Assembly (NCBI GenBank): GCA_020629715.1
Contig: JAHDCU010000003.1
Location: 372,879-436,878 of the forward strand
Direction of reading: 5' to 3'
Length of the DNA stretch: 64,000 nt
From: Saprospiraceae bacterium
Lineage (GTDB): Bacteria > Bacteroidota > Bacteroidia > Chitinophagales > Saprospiraceae
The translations under genes and the position numbers were made by a program. Shown one piece after another: positions 19,916 through 29,306 of this stretch. A model generated the notes under the pieces. The model made no database searches. It was not told where the DNA came from and saw only the letters and a program-made list of their open reading frames with translations. The first letter of the stretch is position 1; every line of letters starts with the position of its first letter.

Positions 19916-21166
19916 ATGAAATTTGCAGACCTTGGACTTCACGATAGCTTACTCGAGGCACTTGGGTATATGAACTTCGAAGAAGCAACACCTATTCAAG
20001 AGAAATCTATTCCAGTTATTTTAGAAGGTCGAGATATCATAGCTTGTGCTCAGACTGGTACTGGTAAAACTGCGGCTTTCATATTACCAGTCCTCAATGA
20101 ACTAGCACAAAACCGAAATCCAGGTATCAATACCCTTGTGGTATGCCCAACCCGAGAACTAGCTATACAGATAGACAATCAAGTGCAAGGGTTTTCTTAT
20201 TTCCTAGGTGTAGAATCTATCCCAATATATGGTGGAGGATCAGGAGCAGATTTTGAGCAACAGAAAAAAGCATTATCCGATGGTACAGCCATTATTATAG
20301 CTACGCCAGGAAAATTGATTTCGCATCTCAACCTTGGTTATGCCAAGCTAGACAATCTCAAGCACTTTATCCTTGATGAAGCAGATCGAATGTTGGATAT
20401 GGGTTTTTCTGATGATATCAAGAAGATTGCATCATTCTTACCTAAAAAGCGCCAGAATATTATGTTTTCAGCTACGATGCCCGCCAAAATTAGGCAATTA
20501 GCAAAGGAAACACTTCACGATCCATTTGAGATCAGCATTGCTCTATCCAAACCCGCAGAGGGAGTATTACAAGCCGCATATCTTACCTATGACGAAAACA
20601 AAACAAGACTCATACACAAGCTTATTGGAGATAAATCTAAATATGAAAGCATCATCATATTTAGCTCCAGAAAGTCCAAGGTGCATGAAATAGTTTCAGC
20701 ACTAAAAAGACTACGATACGATGTCAAAGGTATCTCCTCTGACTACGATCAAAAACAACGAGAGGAAGTAATAAGAAGTTTTAGAGCGAAGAATACTAGA
20801 ATAATAGTAGCTACAGATGTCTTGGCAAGGGGAATAGACATCAAGGATATCAATCTAGTGATCAACTATGATGTACCTAATAATGCCGAAGACTATGTAC
20901 ATAGAGTAGGCCGTACAGCCAGAGCAAATACTACTGGAGTTGCATTGACACTTATCAATGAAAAGGATATGCCAAGCTTTGCGGAGATAGAGAAACTCAT
21001 AGATATGTCTATATCAAAAATCCCTACTCCCCCTGACATTGGCAGTAGTCCAGAATGGAGTGACTCTCCAAAACGAAGACGATATTCTGGTGGAGGTAAA
21101 AAACGATTCAACAATAAAAAAGGCGGAAATCACAGGCATAGATCCAAAAAGTCGTCTAAGAAATAA
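19916..21166 (+). CDS. DEAD-box ATP-dependent RNA helicase (RhlE-like)
   Basis: A 416-residue RNA helicase with all core motifs in order: Q motif (F..LGL...GY..ATPIQ), Walker A AQTGTGKT, PTRELAIQ, TPGKL, DEAD, SAT, then in the second RecA domain TDVLARGID and HRVGRTAR. A short tail rich in Arg/Lys/Gly (RRRYSGGGKKRF...HRHRSKKSSKK) is typical of RhlE-type proteins acting in ribosome assembly or RNA decay. The ATG at 19916 puts the Q motif at the very N-terminus, as in relatives. It is the fourth gene of the cvpA cluster, 38 bp after the VOC gene. Confidence 0.95.
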   Translation: MKFADLGLHDSLLEALGYMNFEEATPIQEKSIPVILEGRDIIACAQTGTGKTAAFILPVLNELAQNRNPGINTLVVCPTRELAIQIDNQVQGFSYFLGVESIPIYGGGSGADFEQQKKALSDGTAIIIATPGKLISHLNLGYAKLDNLKHFILDEADRMLDMGFSDDIKKIASFLPKKRQNIMFSATMPAKIRQLAKETLHDPFEISIALSKPAEGVLQAAYLTYDENKTRLIHKLIGDKSKYESIIIFSSRKSKVHEIVSALKRLRYDVKGISSDYDQKQREEVIRSFRAKNTRIIVATDVLARGIDIKDINLVINYDVPNNAEDYVHRVGRTARANTTGVALTLINEKDMPSFAEIEKLIDMSISKIPTPPDIGSSPEWSDSPKRRRYSGGGKKRFNNKKGGNHRHRSKKSSKK

Positions 21167-21236
21167 ACTCTTTCACAACTTAGAGCCCTATAGAATAGTT
21201 TTATTAATTATTCGGCACATCAAAAATGCTAAACTT

Positions 21237-21713
21237 ATGAATATTACTAAAATTACTTGCTTTGCGGCTATAGTTATGTCATCCATGATTTTCTGCAGTT
21301 GTGGTAAGGATGATGGAAGGTTCCAGGAAGTTGACGATCGTTTAGTATATCTATTTGAGGCATTTGAAGAAGAGGCCGAGCAGCGAGGAGTATCGATAAA
21401 TCTAGATACGATAGAAGGTAATATTTCACAGATCATAGATCCAGGTATACTTGGTCTATGCCAATATGCTCAAAATGACGGTGAGCTCAATACTATTACC
21501 ATTGATAATAGAACATGGGCAGAAAGTGACAGCCAGTTCAGAGAATTTGTAGTATTTCATGAACTCGGCCACTGTGTCTTAAATAGACTCCACCTAGACC
21601 AACAAGATATGTCAGGCTTTTGTACAAGTATCATGGCTAGTGGTACCGCTAATTGTGAACGAAACTACAACGAATTTACAAGGGAAGAATATCTAGACGA
21701 ACTCTTCCAATAG
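21237..21713 (+). CDS. Putative zinc metallopeptidase-like lipoprotein (HExxH)
   Basis: The start is set at the ATG at 21237 (MNITKITCFAAIVMSSMIFC), giving a lipoprotein with lipobox FCSC and 158 residues. The longer frame starting inside the helicase gene is an out-of-frame extension. The motif FHELGHCVLNRLH resembles a zinc-binding HExxH helix with an extra His seven residues further on. This spacing is one longer than the metzincin HExxHxxGxxH. A late MASGTANCERNYNEFTREEYLDELF segment has several conserved-looking acidic residues. It is probably a small envelope zincin or a non-catalytic relative. It is convergent with metK, 18 bp apart. Confidence 0.7.
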   Translation: MNITKITCFAAIVMSSMIFCSCGKDDGRFQEVDDRLVYLFEAFEEEAEQRGVSINLDTIEGNISQIIDPGILGLCQYAQNDGELNTITIDNRTWAESDSQFREFVVFHELGHCVLNRLHLDQQDMSGFCTSIMASGTANCERNYNEFTREEYLDELFQ

Positions 21714-21730
21714 CAAGGCAACTTTACAAT

Positions 21731-22987
21731 TTATTTGATCTTAAATGCTTTCTTTACTTTATTCACATAGTCGAGTTTTTCCCATGTAAATGTTTCCACA
21801 GTCATGGTCTTTTTCTTACCTGATCCGCAGACAAAACTTACTTTCTTTTTTTCAGGAGTACGACCCATGTGACCGTAAGCAGCAGTATCTGAATATATAG
21901 GAGTTCTTAGTTTAAGTCTGGTTTCGATACCATACGGTCTCATGTCAAAAAGCTCCATTACTTTATCAGCAATCTCACCATCTGTCATATCGACTTTAGC
22001 CGTACCATACGTATTGATATAAATATTGGTTGGTTCAGCAACTCCAATCGCGTAGCTCACCTGAACTAGCATCTCATCACTGACACCGGCAGCCACAAGA
22101 TTTTTGGCTATATGCCGTGTGGCGTAAGCTGCTGAGCGATCTACCTTAGATGGATCTTTGCCAGAAAATGCTCCACCACCATGAGCTCCTTTCCCACCAT
22201 AAGTATCTACAATGATCTTACGTCCTGTAAGCCCCGTATCACCATGGGGACCACCTATTACAAACTTACCCGTAGGATTGACATGATAAGTGATTTTATC
22301 GGTGAATAATTTTTTAAGATTAGCCTTTAGCTCTTTTTTTACTTTAGGGATAACGATGTTGATTACGTCTTCCTTGATCTGCTTGAGCATTTTTTTATCT
22401 GCATCAAAGTCATCATGCTGGGTGCTTACGACAATGCTATCTATACGAACAGGTTTGTGATTATCATCATACTCTATCGTGACTTGTGATTTAGCATCTG
22501 GTCGTAGATATTTCATTTTTTTCCCGCCTCGCCTTATATCTGCAAGCACCTTCAGTATTCTATGAGAAAGATCTAGTGCCAATGGCATATAATTTTCTGT
22601 CTCATTGGTTGCATAACCAAACATCATACCTTGGTCACCAGCTCCTTGATCTTCTTTTTTCTTGCGATCTACACCTTGATTGATATCAGGAGACTGTTCA
22701 TGTATAGCAGACAATACTCCACAAGAGTTTGCCTCAAACATATACTCAGACTTGGTGTAGCCTATTTTTTTGATGACATCTCGAGCAATCTGTTGTACAT
22801 CGAGATATGTATTTGTTTTGACCTCACCAGCAAGTACAACTTGACCCGTTGTGACTAGGGTTTCGCAAGCAACCTTAGATTCTGGATCGAAAGCTATAAA
22901 GTGATCCACGAGTGCATCAGAAATCTGATCTGCAACTTTATCTGGATGTCCCTCTGAGACTGATTCTGATGTAAATAGGTAAGGCAT
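21731..22987 (-). CDS. metK: S-adenosylmethionine synthase
   Basis: Makes S-adenosylmethionine from methionine and ATP. The 418 residues include the N-terminal [20 protein letters not shown] (ATP/Mg binding), [25 protein letters not shown] and the phosphate-loop [17 protein letters not shown], all signatures of MetK. An insertion between about 170 and 240 ([19 protein letters not shown]) matches the longer form common in Bacteroidota. It lies 56 bp after the FAH-family gene on the same strand, probably the last gene of a ridA-trpS-FAH-metK run. The short gap holds no recognisable SAM riboswitch. Confidence 0.97.
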   Translation of the reverse strand: MPYLFTSESVSEGHPDKVADQISDALVDHFIAFDPESKVACETLVTTGQVVLAGEVKTNTYLDVQQIARDVIKKIGYTKSEYMFEANSCGVLSAIHEQSPDINQGVDRKKKEDQGAGDQGMMFGYATNETENYMPLALDLSHRILKVLADIRRGGKKMKYLRPDAKSQVTIEYDDNHKPVRIDSIVVSTQHDDFDADKKMLKQIKEDVINIVIPKVKKELKANLKKLFTDKITYHVNPTGKFVIGGPHGDTGLTGRKIIVDTYGGKGAHGGGAFSGKDPSKVDRSAAYATRHIAKNLVAAGVSDEMLVQVSYAIGVAEPTNIYINTYGTAKVDMTDGEIADKVMELFDMRPYGIETRLKLRTPIYSDTAAYGHMGRTPEKKKVSFVCGSGKKKTMTVETFTWEKLDYVNKVKKAFKIK

Positions 22988-23043
22988 ATTATTTTATTTT
23001 TCCTGTAGATAATAAGCAAAACAATGGTTCTGTCATATTGATC

Positions 23044-23652
23044 TTATTTGATACGACAATTCAATATTTTTTTTCCTTCTAGGTATCCTTCCAGATGATC
23101 TCCAATCTTAATAGGTCCAACACCTGCAGGTGTTCCGGTGAATATTAGATCTCCCATCTGTAGTTTAAAATACGTGGAGACATACTGAATCAGATAGTCA
23201 AATGAGAATATTAGGTCTTTTGTATTCCCTTGTTGTACCGTCTCACCATTTTTAGTTAAATGAAACTGTATAGCTCTCATATCATAAGCTGATTTATCAT
23301 GAAAATCACTTAATATAGCACTGTGATCAAAACCTTTGGCAATCTCCCATGGATGACCTTTGGCCTTAAGCTCCGATTGAACATCACGTGCCGTCATATC
23401 TAGACCAAGACCTATCTGCTCATAATATCCACTAGCAAATTCTGGCTGTACATGACGTCCGTTTTTACATATTTTCAATACAACTTCTAGTTCGTAGTGG
23501 ATATCCTTACTATGCTCTGGGTAATAAAATGGTTTACCCTCTAAAAGTAAGGCCGATGGTGGTTTCATAAAGACCAGCGGTCTCGATGGCACAGGATTAT
23601 TTAACTCCTTTGCATGATCAATATAGTTTCTACCTATGCAAATGATTTTCAT
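23044..23652 (-). CDS. Fumarylacetoacetate hydrolase family protein
   Basis: A 202-residue small FAH-fold enzyme; relatives include acylpyruvases, oxaloacetate tautomerases/decarboxylases and 5-carboxymethyl-2-hydroxymuconate isomerases. Features are the start IICIGRNYIDHAKEL, the metal-ligand region IHYELEVVLKI, the DMTARDVQ segment, KGFDHSAI and the C-terminal GDLIFTGTPAGVGPI. Length fits single-domain members such as human FAHD1. The start follows the trpS stop by 3 bp, so it is in the same transcript. Substrate unknown; oxaloacetate-type chemistry would be the default guess. Confidence 0.9.
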   Translation of the reverse strand: MKIICIGRNYIDHAKELNNPVPSRPLVFMKPPSALLLEGKPFYYPEHSKDIHYELEVVLKICKNGRHVQPEFASGYYEQIGLGLDMTARDVQSELKAKGHPWEIAKGFDHSAILSDFHDKSAYDMRAIQFHLTKNGETVQQGNTKDLIFSFDYLIQYVSTYFKLQMGDLIFTGTPAGVGPIKIGDHLEGYLEGKKILNCRIK

Positions 23653-23655
23653 AAT

Positions 23656-24669
23656 CTAGAATCTTACGTTCAATAAACCCACAAGATCTTTCACCTCTTT
23701 CACCGTCTCCTGAGCTTTCTTTCTAATCTCAAAAGAACTTTGCTTGATCTGATTTTTTAAGGCTTTTTTATCCGATGCAAGTTCTGCTCGTCGTTCGTTA
23801 AAGTTAGTACTCATTTCTACAATCGCGTCAGCAACTGTAGCTTTAAGATCAACATATTTCAAGCTTCCTGAATTGTGATCTTCCAATAATTGATTTAGAG
23901 CTTCTTTATGATTACCTGTAGCTTTCAAAAGCTCAAATAAATTAGCTACACCAGCGCTCATCTCACCCTCTGGGGTGTCACCAGCATCGGTTACTGCCGA
24001 TTTGATCTGCTTTCTAATTCTTGCTTCATCAGCAAACACATTGATGTAGTGCTTCTCACCCGCACTTTTGCTCATTTTACGACTCGGATCCGCCGTAGAT
24101 TTGATCTTAGGTGTCTCCGTGAACAAGCATTCTGGCAATACAAAATACTCTTGCCCTACTTGATTATTGAATCGCTGAGCTATATTTCTGGTAAGTTCTA
24201 AGTGCTGCTCTTGATCTTTTCCTACTGGTACATAATCGGCTTTATAAATCAATATATCTGCCGCCTGCAACACAGGATAATCCAATAGACCTGCGGAAAT
24301 AAAAGCATCTTTTGATTCTTCAGTTGTTTGACCACTCTTATCTTTAAACTGAGTCATACGAGTCAGTTGTCCATACGAACAAAAGCAATTGAGTATCCAA
24401 GAAAGCTCGGCATGCTCTGGTACTAGACTCTGTACGAAGAGATTAGATGGTTCTATTCCAACCGCTACTAGATTAAGTATCAAATCCCAAGTTGTAGTCC
24501 GCAGTTTTTTGACATTGTATGGCATCGTCATAGCATGATAATCTACCACACCATATACGCAGTCGTAATCTTTTTGGAGGTTGACCCAATTGGCCACCGC
24601 ACCAAAATAATTACCGTAATGCATATCTCCTGTCGGCTGTATACAGCTCAATACTTGCTTTCTACTCAT
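23656..24669 (-). CDS. trpS: Tryptophanyl-tRNA synthetase
   Basis: Class Ic aminoacyl-tRNA synthetase that charges tRNA-Trp. The 337 residues carry the HIGH-equivalent GDMHYGNYFGA near the N-terminus (SCIQPTGDMHYGN), the Trp-pocket region LDYPVLQAADIL with KADYVPVGKDQEQHLEL, and the KMSKS loop RKMSKSAG. The helical anticodon-binding end contains the usual conserved charged segments. The length is normal for bacterial TrpS. It is 6 bp after ridA and 3 bp before the FAH-family gene, in a tight operon. Confidence 0.97.
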   Translation of the reverse strand: MSRKQVLSCIQPTGDMHYGNYFGAVANWVNLQKDYDCVYGVVDYHAMTMPYNVKKLRTTTWDLILNLVAVGIEPSNLFVQSLVPEHAELSWILNCFCSYGQLTRMTQFKDKSGQTTEESKDAFISAGLLDYPVLQAADILIYKADYVPVGKDQEQHLELTRNIAQRFNNQVGQEYFVLPECLFTETPKIKSTADPSRKMSKSAGEKHYINVFADEARIRKQIKSAVTDAGDTPEGEMSAGVANLFELLKATGNHKEALNQLLEDHNSGSLKYVDLKATVADAIVEMSTNFNERRAELASDKKALKNQIKQSSFEIRKKAQETVKEVKDLVGLLNVRF

Positions 24670-24675
24670 GGTACT

Positions 24676-25056
24676 CTATTTTACGGCTATTGCCGAAATC
24701 TCAACATTCACAAACTTAGGTAGATTGGCTACCTCCACTAATTCTCTTGCCGGTGCTGTAGCTTCATCAAAATACTTAGCATATACACCATTGATTGCAC
24801 CATAATTATTCATATCTGCCACAAAAACGCTGCACTTAACTACATTATCAAAAGTCATCCCCGCTTCGGCAAGAACATAGCTCAAATTTTTCATGACTTG
24901 CTCTGTCTCCAGCTCTATACTATCCAATACCATCTCACCAGTAGACTGATCAATGGCAATCTGTCCAGATAGATACAGTGTATTCCTAGCCATTACAGAT
25001 TGATTGTACGGACCTACTGGACTAGGTGCTTTTGGCGTATTAATTATTTTTTTCAT
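24676..25056 (-). CDS. ridA: RidA family enamine/imine deaminase
   Basis: A 126-residue trimeric RidA/YjgF/UK114 protein that hydrolyses reactive 2-aminoacrylate and related enamines formed by PLP enzymes. Characteristic motifs are PSPVGPYNQ at the N-terminus, LYLSGQIAID, VVKCSVFVADM and the C-terminal PARELVEVANLPK with the conserved catalytic Arg, then VEISAIAV. The length is typical. It begins the ridA-trpS-FAH-metK run, downstream of the candidate terminator that follows rpmF. Confidence 0.95.
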   Translation of the reverse strand: MKKIINTPKAPSPVGPYNQSVMARNTLYLSGQIAIDQSTGEMVLDSIELETEQVMKNLSYVLAEAGMTFDNVVKCSVFVADMNNYGAINGVYAKYFDEATAPARELVEVANLPKFVNVEISAIAVK

Positions 25057-25098
25057 ATAAACTTTATTTTAATATAAGTCTATTACTATAAACACAAA

Positions 25099-25132
25099 AA
25101 GCTCCACAACCAACGTAAAGTCAGGGGAGCTT
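25099..25132 (-). terminator. Candidate terminator after rpmF
   Basis: On the minus strand AAGCTCC (25126-25132) pairs with GGAGCTT (25099-25105) around a 20-nt loop, followed by an interrupted T-rich stretch (TTTGTGTTTAT). The loop is long and the tail imperfect, so it may be leaky and allow reading into ridA. Confidence 0.5.
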
Positions 25133-25155
25133 CATTTATTTTGTGAATAGAAAGA

Positions 25156-25350
25156 CTAATCTTCCTCTACCTGTGCAGCTACAAGTACCTTACCTCGGTA
25201 ATATAGATCACCTTCGTGGTAGTAAGCACGGTGCATTTGATGAGCTTCACCAGTAGTTTTACAAGTAGCTATCTGTGGTACAGCAGCCTTGATATTAGTT
25301 CTTCTTTTTCTTTTTCTTTGCTTCGAGATTCTACTCTTTGGATGTGCCAT
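25156..25350 (-). CDS. rpmF: 50S ribosomal protein L32
   Basis: A 64-residue ribosomal protein with the diagnostic N-terminus [18 protein letters not shown] and the segment [22 protein letters not shown]. Only one cysteine of the Zn-ribbon positions is left ([11 protein letters not shown]), a zinc-independent form. It lies 11 bp after yceD, the usual bacterial partner. The plsX/fabH genes that follow in many bacteria are replaced here by ridA-trpS. Confidence 0.96.
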   Translation of the reverse strand: MAHPKSRISKQRKRKRRTNIKAAVPQIATCKTTGEAHQMHRAYYHEGDLYYRGKVLVAAQVEED

Positions 25351-25361
25351 ATCCGTGTTAT

Positions 25362-25886
25362 TTAAGATTCAAAATTTATGTTCTTCAGTGCATCCCAAGT
25401 TGAGTTGCTCTGAGCTTGTTCTTGTTCTAAGTCTTCATCTAGTTTATCGAGTATTGCTTCATCACAATCCTTATAGTCTTCAGCCTCGCAGTCCTTTAGA
25501 TTAGCTATTGGTTTAGCCAACATAATCGACTCGTGTATAATACCAGCCAAGTTGACTTGATGATCGAGTGGTGATATAAAAATGATTTCATCTTCATCGT
25601 CTTCATCATCAGCGTATTTGATCATCAGAGATCTACTACCTTTCAGAGGAACTCTTATATCGGCAACACAACGATCACAAATGGCTTGATAATCACCATC
25701 TATTTTAAGATCCAAAACGAGCATAGTAGGCGTCTTCTCTAATTGAAGATCTACTGCAAACTTTCCCTTTTTGATCAAACTAGATTCAAAACTTTCAAAA
25801 AAAGTATCATTTACGTCAAAATGATATTGATGTACTCCATCTGACAATCCTTTATGCGGTATGATATATTCTATTAATGCTTCCAT
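25362..25886 (-). CDS. yceD: YceD family protein (DUF177)
   Basis: A 174-residue protein of the YceD/DUF177 family, implicated in large-ribosomal-subunit RNA processing and almost always next to rpmF. The ATG at 25886 ([14 protein letters not shown]) is preferred over the upstream one at 25958, because a perfect -7 element lies between them. Two cysteine pairs stand out: ICDRC in the middle and [12 protein letters not shown] near the end, a spacing consistent with a metal site. A very acidic segment ([13 protein letters not shown]) separates them. The neighbourhood and cysteine pattern support the call; sequence similarity in this family is generally low. Confidence 0.88.
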   Translation of the reverse strand: MEALIEYIIPHKGLSDGVHQYHFDVNDTFFESFESSLIKKGKFAVDLQLEKTPTMLVLDLKIDGDYQAICDRCVADIRVPLKGSRSLMIKYADDEDDEDEIIFISPLDHQVNLAGIIHESIMLAKPIANLKDCEAEDYKDCDEAILDKLDEDLEQEQAQSNSTWDALKNINFES

Positions 25887-25912
25887 ACATACAGGATATT
25901 TCAAATGGAGTG

Positions 25913-25920
25913 CAAAGGTA
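25913..25920 (-). promoter_or_regulatory. -7 promoter element for yceD-rpmF
   Basis: On the minus strand TACCTTTG, a perfect TAnnTTTG match, lies 26 bp before the chosen yceD ATG. It falls inside the longer frame, which argues for the shorter protein. Confidence 0.55.
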
Positions 25921-26014
25921 AGTAAAATTGTAATGATATTTGTGCAATAGTTAGACAAAAGTGTAACTCTACTGTAGGCAACAATTTTTGTCTATATTAC
26001 AGAAAAGTATTGTT

Positions 26015-27463
26015 ATGCAAATCAAAAAATCTAAGGGATCGATTGGGATCATTTTTTTCATTTTATGTCCTTTTCTTATAGCTGGTCAGAATATTGATAT
26101 ATACCAAGACAGTGATTCAATGTCATTAATGCTTGATATCATCACTTATGAAGAAAATATATTCACCATTAAAGAAAAAGTAATAGATATAGAGAACGAT
26201 ACCAGCAATTACTATTTACAAAAATGGTCGCAAGATGGTAATTTACTTCAGGAAATACTCTTAGAAAGTACTACGCAATCAATTGAAGACTTGGCTTTTG
26301 GTCTAAGCTTTATTGGTAGTCTCAATGACGGCTTTTTAGTTCAGACTTTTACAGAAAAAAATGACTTTGGATTTACCATTGATGACGCTGTAACTACAAA
26401 ATACAACGGTAATCTGGAAGTTATTTGGAGCCATACTGCACCTTCCTCCTTTTTTTCATTTAAAGAGTATCTAGGATTTTATGAGGAAAATAACATCCTC
26501 TATTTATTTGGTTACCTATATCCAGTTTCAGAAGATCCTTCTATCGGGTTGATAACCTTTCTGGATTCTAATAGTGGTGATTATCTAGGAAATAACTTAG
26601 GAACATTTGCGGAAGGAACAAACGTAATTTTAGATACCGTAGCAATTGATGGTGATTTAAAAAGTATTTGGTTTACCGAGGAAAATGGCTTGTATTACAC
26701 CAATATGGATACCGGAGGTACTATAAGTGAAGCCATTCTATTAGAAGGAGAAACATTCGCAACATTAGACTCAAAAATCTTTAATGAAAGGCTTTATGTT
26801 GCCGGAATAAACGAAGACTTTGAGACTAGGCCAGTAGTCGAATGTTACGACTTAAATACAAATGTAGACAAATTATGGACAACAACTTTAGGTTTTGAAG
26901 AGGGTGAATTCATTGATAGATTACTAAGTGGAATAGATCTAATAGATGGAAAACTGGTTCACATCTATAACGAAGGGAATGTAGAAACACCGTTCATAAA
27001 TATCCTTAGTAAGGAGAATGGAGAATTAGAGGCCATTTTCAATTTATCAGATATAAGTGGCATTGATGATTTTACTATTTTGGGGTACGAGTTTACTAAC
27101 AGTGGAATATTCATTTCTGGATATACAGGATCATCTTCTTCAGGTGAAGAAATGGCATTTTGGGGTTTTGTAGAATTGGACCAGCTTGTATCTACTGATC
27201 ATGTGAGTGCCCAAAGTAATTATAACCTTGCAAGAGTTTTAAATAATCCCGTCTCAAGTGGAGAAGGGATTTACTTAAACTTCAATAATCTTGATGAAAA
27301 GTTCATTTCAATATATGGGAGCGATGCACGATTGATCAAAAATCAATCCATTCCAAAAGATCAAGAAAATTATCAGATTTACATAGATCAACCTGGGACT
27401 TATTTTATCACGATAAGTGATGGACACAAATTTCAAACTGAAAAAATTTTAATTTTTAACTAA
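26015..27463 (+). CDS. Secreted T9SS cargo protein, function unknown
   Basis: A 482-residue protein counted from the ATG at 26015 (MQIKKSKGSIGIIFFILCPF); the open frame extends up to a TTG at 25988, but that would bury the signal peptide. The signal ends FLIAGQ. The mature part is a run of beta strands in a repeated layout (DGDLKSIWFTEENGLYYTN; KIFNERLYVAGINED; IDGKLVHIYNEGN) suggesting a propeller. The final 75 residues (ARVLNNPVSSGEGIYLNF...ISDGHKFQTEKILIFN) are a T9SS type A sorting domain. No enzyme motif is visible. It probably starts a plus-strand run that continues into the barrel genes. Confidence 0.78.
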   Translation: MQIKKSKGSIGIIFFILCPFLIAGQNIDIYQDSDSMSLMLDIITYEENIFTIKEKVIDIENDTSNYYLQKWSQDGNLLQEILLESTTQSIEDLAFGLSFIGSLNDGFLVQTFTEKNDFGFTIDDAVTTKYNGNLEVIWSHTAPSSFFSFKEYLGFYEENNILYLFGYLYPVSEDPSIGLITFLDSNSGDYLGNNLGTFAEGTNVILDTVAIDGDLKSIWFTEENGLYYTNMDTGGTISEAILLEGETFATLDSKIFNERLYVAGINEDFETRPVVECYDLNTNVDKLWTTTLGFEEGEFIDRLLSGIDLIDGKLVHIYNEGNVETPFINILSKENGELEAIFNLSDISGIDDFTILGYEFTNSGIFISGYTGSSSSGEEMAFWGFVELDQLVSTDHVSAQSNYNLARVLNNPVSSGEGIYLNFNNLDEKFISIYGSDARLIKNQSIPKDQENYQIYIDQPGTYFITISDGHKFQTEKILIFN

Positions 27464-27558
27464 TGTAAGTCGTATTTTCTTATAGTCGAAATTTCAACTA
27501 TCGACCAAAGAAAATGGTCCAGACATTATCAATAAATATTTTTGCAGATATAAATTAT

Positions 27559-28314
27559 ATGAAGAATTTTTTCTGGTTCAAAATTCTTGGATTTATCATT
27601 TTTTCAGCCAACATATCTCAAGCACAGGTAAGAAAAGGTTTGAGTATTGAAATTACACCATTTTCATATGATTTTGTAGAAGGTCAAAGTGCATACGATA
27701 ATGAGTACAACTGGGATAATGCCAAGGTTCGAGCTAGTGCCAGCTTACTCATCAGATACTCAAATTTTTTGCAAAATCAACAAAATTGGAGCCTTGCCTT
27801 CGGTGTTGCGGGAAATACACAGTGGCTAGATAAATACAACATACAATATGACTCAGAATTTGATGGCAATGGTGAATATGTAAGAGATTCTACCCTATTT
27901 CATGACTTGAGTAGAAGCAATTATAACGGATGCTTCATGATTGGAGGAGATTATGGAAAGTTCTTTGGCAAGAATAACAATGGCGTTAGAATCTCAATTG
28001 GAATGTTAGGTTTCATAAAATACAATTCAATAAGCAGGTCTATTTTTTCTGATGAAGCTGTCTATATAGATGGAATATTGAGAAACGTTTTTATTGGTGA
28101 ATCCTTTGAAAGCAGTGAAAGCCACCCAAACGTCCGAGACTTTTCTTTACATATTCCAATAAAGTTAGAATATCATCTTCGACTATTGAAAAGATTTCGC
28201 GTTTACGCTGGTCTGAGATCACATATCAAAGCAATAACATTTATCAAAAATCTTGATCTCAGTAATCGATTACTTTCTATGGGTATAACACTAGGAGCAG
28301 CTTATGACTGGTAG
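27559..28314 (+). CDS. Outer-membrane beta-barrel protein
   Basis: A 251-residue protein from the ATG at 27559 (MKNFFWFKILGFIIFSANIS), with signal peptide ending QAQ. The mature sequence alternates hydrophobic and polar residues in strand-length blocks (RASASLLIRYSNF; WSLAFGVAGNTQWL; GVRISIGMLGFIKY; SLHIPIKLEYHLRLLKRFRVYAGLRSH; MGITLGAAYDW) and ends in Trp, an aromatic as BAM substrates usually do. This fits an 8- to 10-stranded barrel of the PorT/OmpA-like kind. The ligand is unknown. The start of the next barrel gene overlaps its stop by 11 bp, so they form a coupled pair. Confidence 0.72.
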   Translation: MKNFFWFKILGFIIFSANISQAQVRKGLSIEITPFSYDFVEGQSAYDNEYNWDNAKVRASASLLIRYSNFLQNQQNWSLAFGVAGNTQWLDKYNIQYDSEFDGNGEYVRDSTLFHDLSRSNYNGCFMIGGDYGKFFGKNNNGVRISIGMLGFIKYNSISRSIFSDEAVYIDGILRNVFIGESFESSESHPNVRDFSLHIPIKLEYHLRLLKRFRVYAGLRSHIKAITFIKNLDLSNRLLSMGITLGAAYDW

Positions 28315-29209
28315 GATATTTTTAACAATCATATTGAGTTTATTATACTTTTCGATTATATGTGCTCAGCAAGATGTACAGATCTAAGTTGGATGGAAAG
28401 CTAATTTCAATTCTACAAGCAACTTTAAACATAGCGATAATATATCAGCTCTTGGCATCACGGATACATTCAATACCATTGAGAGGTATAAAAGTATTGT
28501 TACAGGAAAACTGAGCTATTCTCAGCCCCTAAACTGGACTGCTGGAGTCGATGCAACCTATAAATTGAGCAACAAACTAAAACTAACTACAGGTATCGGA
28601 TTTCATGCAAATAGAGTTTCTTTTGAAGAAAGTATGAGAGAAACCCAATTTGGAGAACTCATATCAATCGATACTTTATCTACGGTAAGCACCGGCTCAT
28701 CTCCTAGCTTTTGCAGTATTTATCTCAACAGCCCCAACGATTTACCGCAATATTCAAGAGCGCATGATATTTTATCACTCAGAATTCCAGTCCAAGTAGA
28801 CTATTCTATAATGAATGATAAACTTCGACTAGGAGTAAACACATTTTTACAAACCCCTATTTACTCCTCTTATAAATACGGGGTCATCAGTGTAACACGT
28901 GTAATCGCGGATGATGAAATTATATGCACCTACAATTCTGTCGAATATAATCAACGAAATGGTGAAGCCCTTAATCAACTTATCTTTGGCATGGGGATAA
29001 ATGCCAGGTACCATTTATCGGATAGGTGGAATATCAGAATGTCAGTTAACAAGGTGATGAGAAGTATATTATATTCTGATGGACAATCAAGGTATTTTCA
29101 ACACAAGAGCCACTATCTTGTACCGATAGAATGTAACTTGACTATGGGATATACAATCTACCAAGCCAAAAAGCTTGAGGACCCTATTTCGATAATAGAA
29201 GGTTCCTAA
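28304..29209 (+). pseudogene. Outer-membrane beta-barrel protein gene interrupted by one in-frame stop
   Basis: An ATG at 28304-28306, overlapping the stop of the previous barrel gene, opens MTGRIFLTIILSLLYFSIIC followed by AQQDVQI, a clear signal peptide. It reaches TAA at 28385-28387 and then continues in the same frame without another stop to 29209. After the stop the sequence is barrel-like (YKSIVTGKLSYSQPLNW; LRIPVQVDYSIMNDKLRLGV; FGMGINARYHLSDRWNIRMSV). A single C-to-T change (CAA Gln to TAA) would explain it. An annotation starting at 28565 would miss the signal peptide. It is either a recent nonsense mutation or a base error; 301 codons if restored. Confidence 0.72.
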
Positions 29210-29260
29210 TATATGTTATCTCCCAATGACTATCAGTAGTGATTTGTTGTGGATCTAAGA

Positions 29261-29268
29261 TATCTTTG
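29261..29268 (+). promoter_or_regulatory. -7 promoter element for the P450 gene
   Basis: TATCTTTG is a perfect TAnnTTTG match, 76 bp before the P450 ATG. No TTG lies at the usual -33 spacing. The long leader downstream holds an inverted repeat (29307-29329). Confidence 0.45.
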
Positions 29269-29306
29269 TCTAGCATACTGGTTTAGTGATCTATATTAAA
29301 GTAAGA

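Noticed and set aside
21039-21236. N-terminal extension of the HExxH lipoprotein reading into the helicase gene
   Set aside because: It overlaps the helicase in another frame and would bury the lipoprotein signal; the ATG at 21237 is preferred.
22988-23043. Possible SAM riboswitch before metK
   Set aside because: Only 56 bp, with no SAM-I or SAM-II like core or pseudoknot visible; metK is more likely co-transcribed with upstream genes.
25156-25350. L32 with only one zinc-ribbon cysteine as a damaged gene
   Set aside because: Zinc-independent L32 of this form is normal in Bacteroidota; length and flanks are intact.
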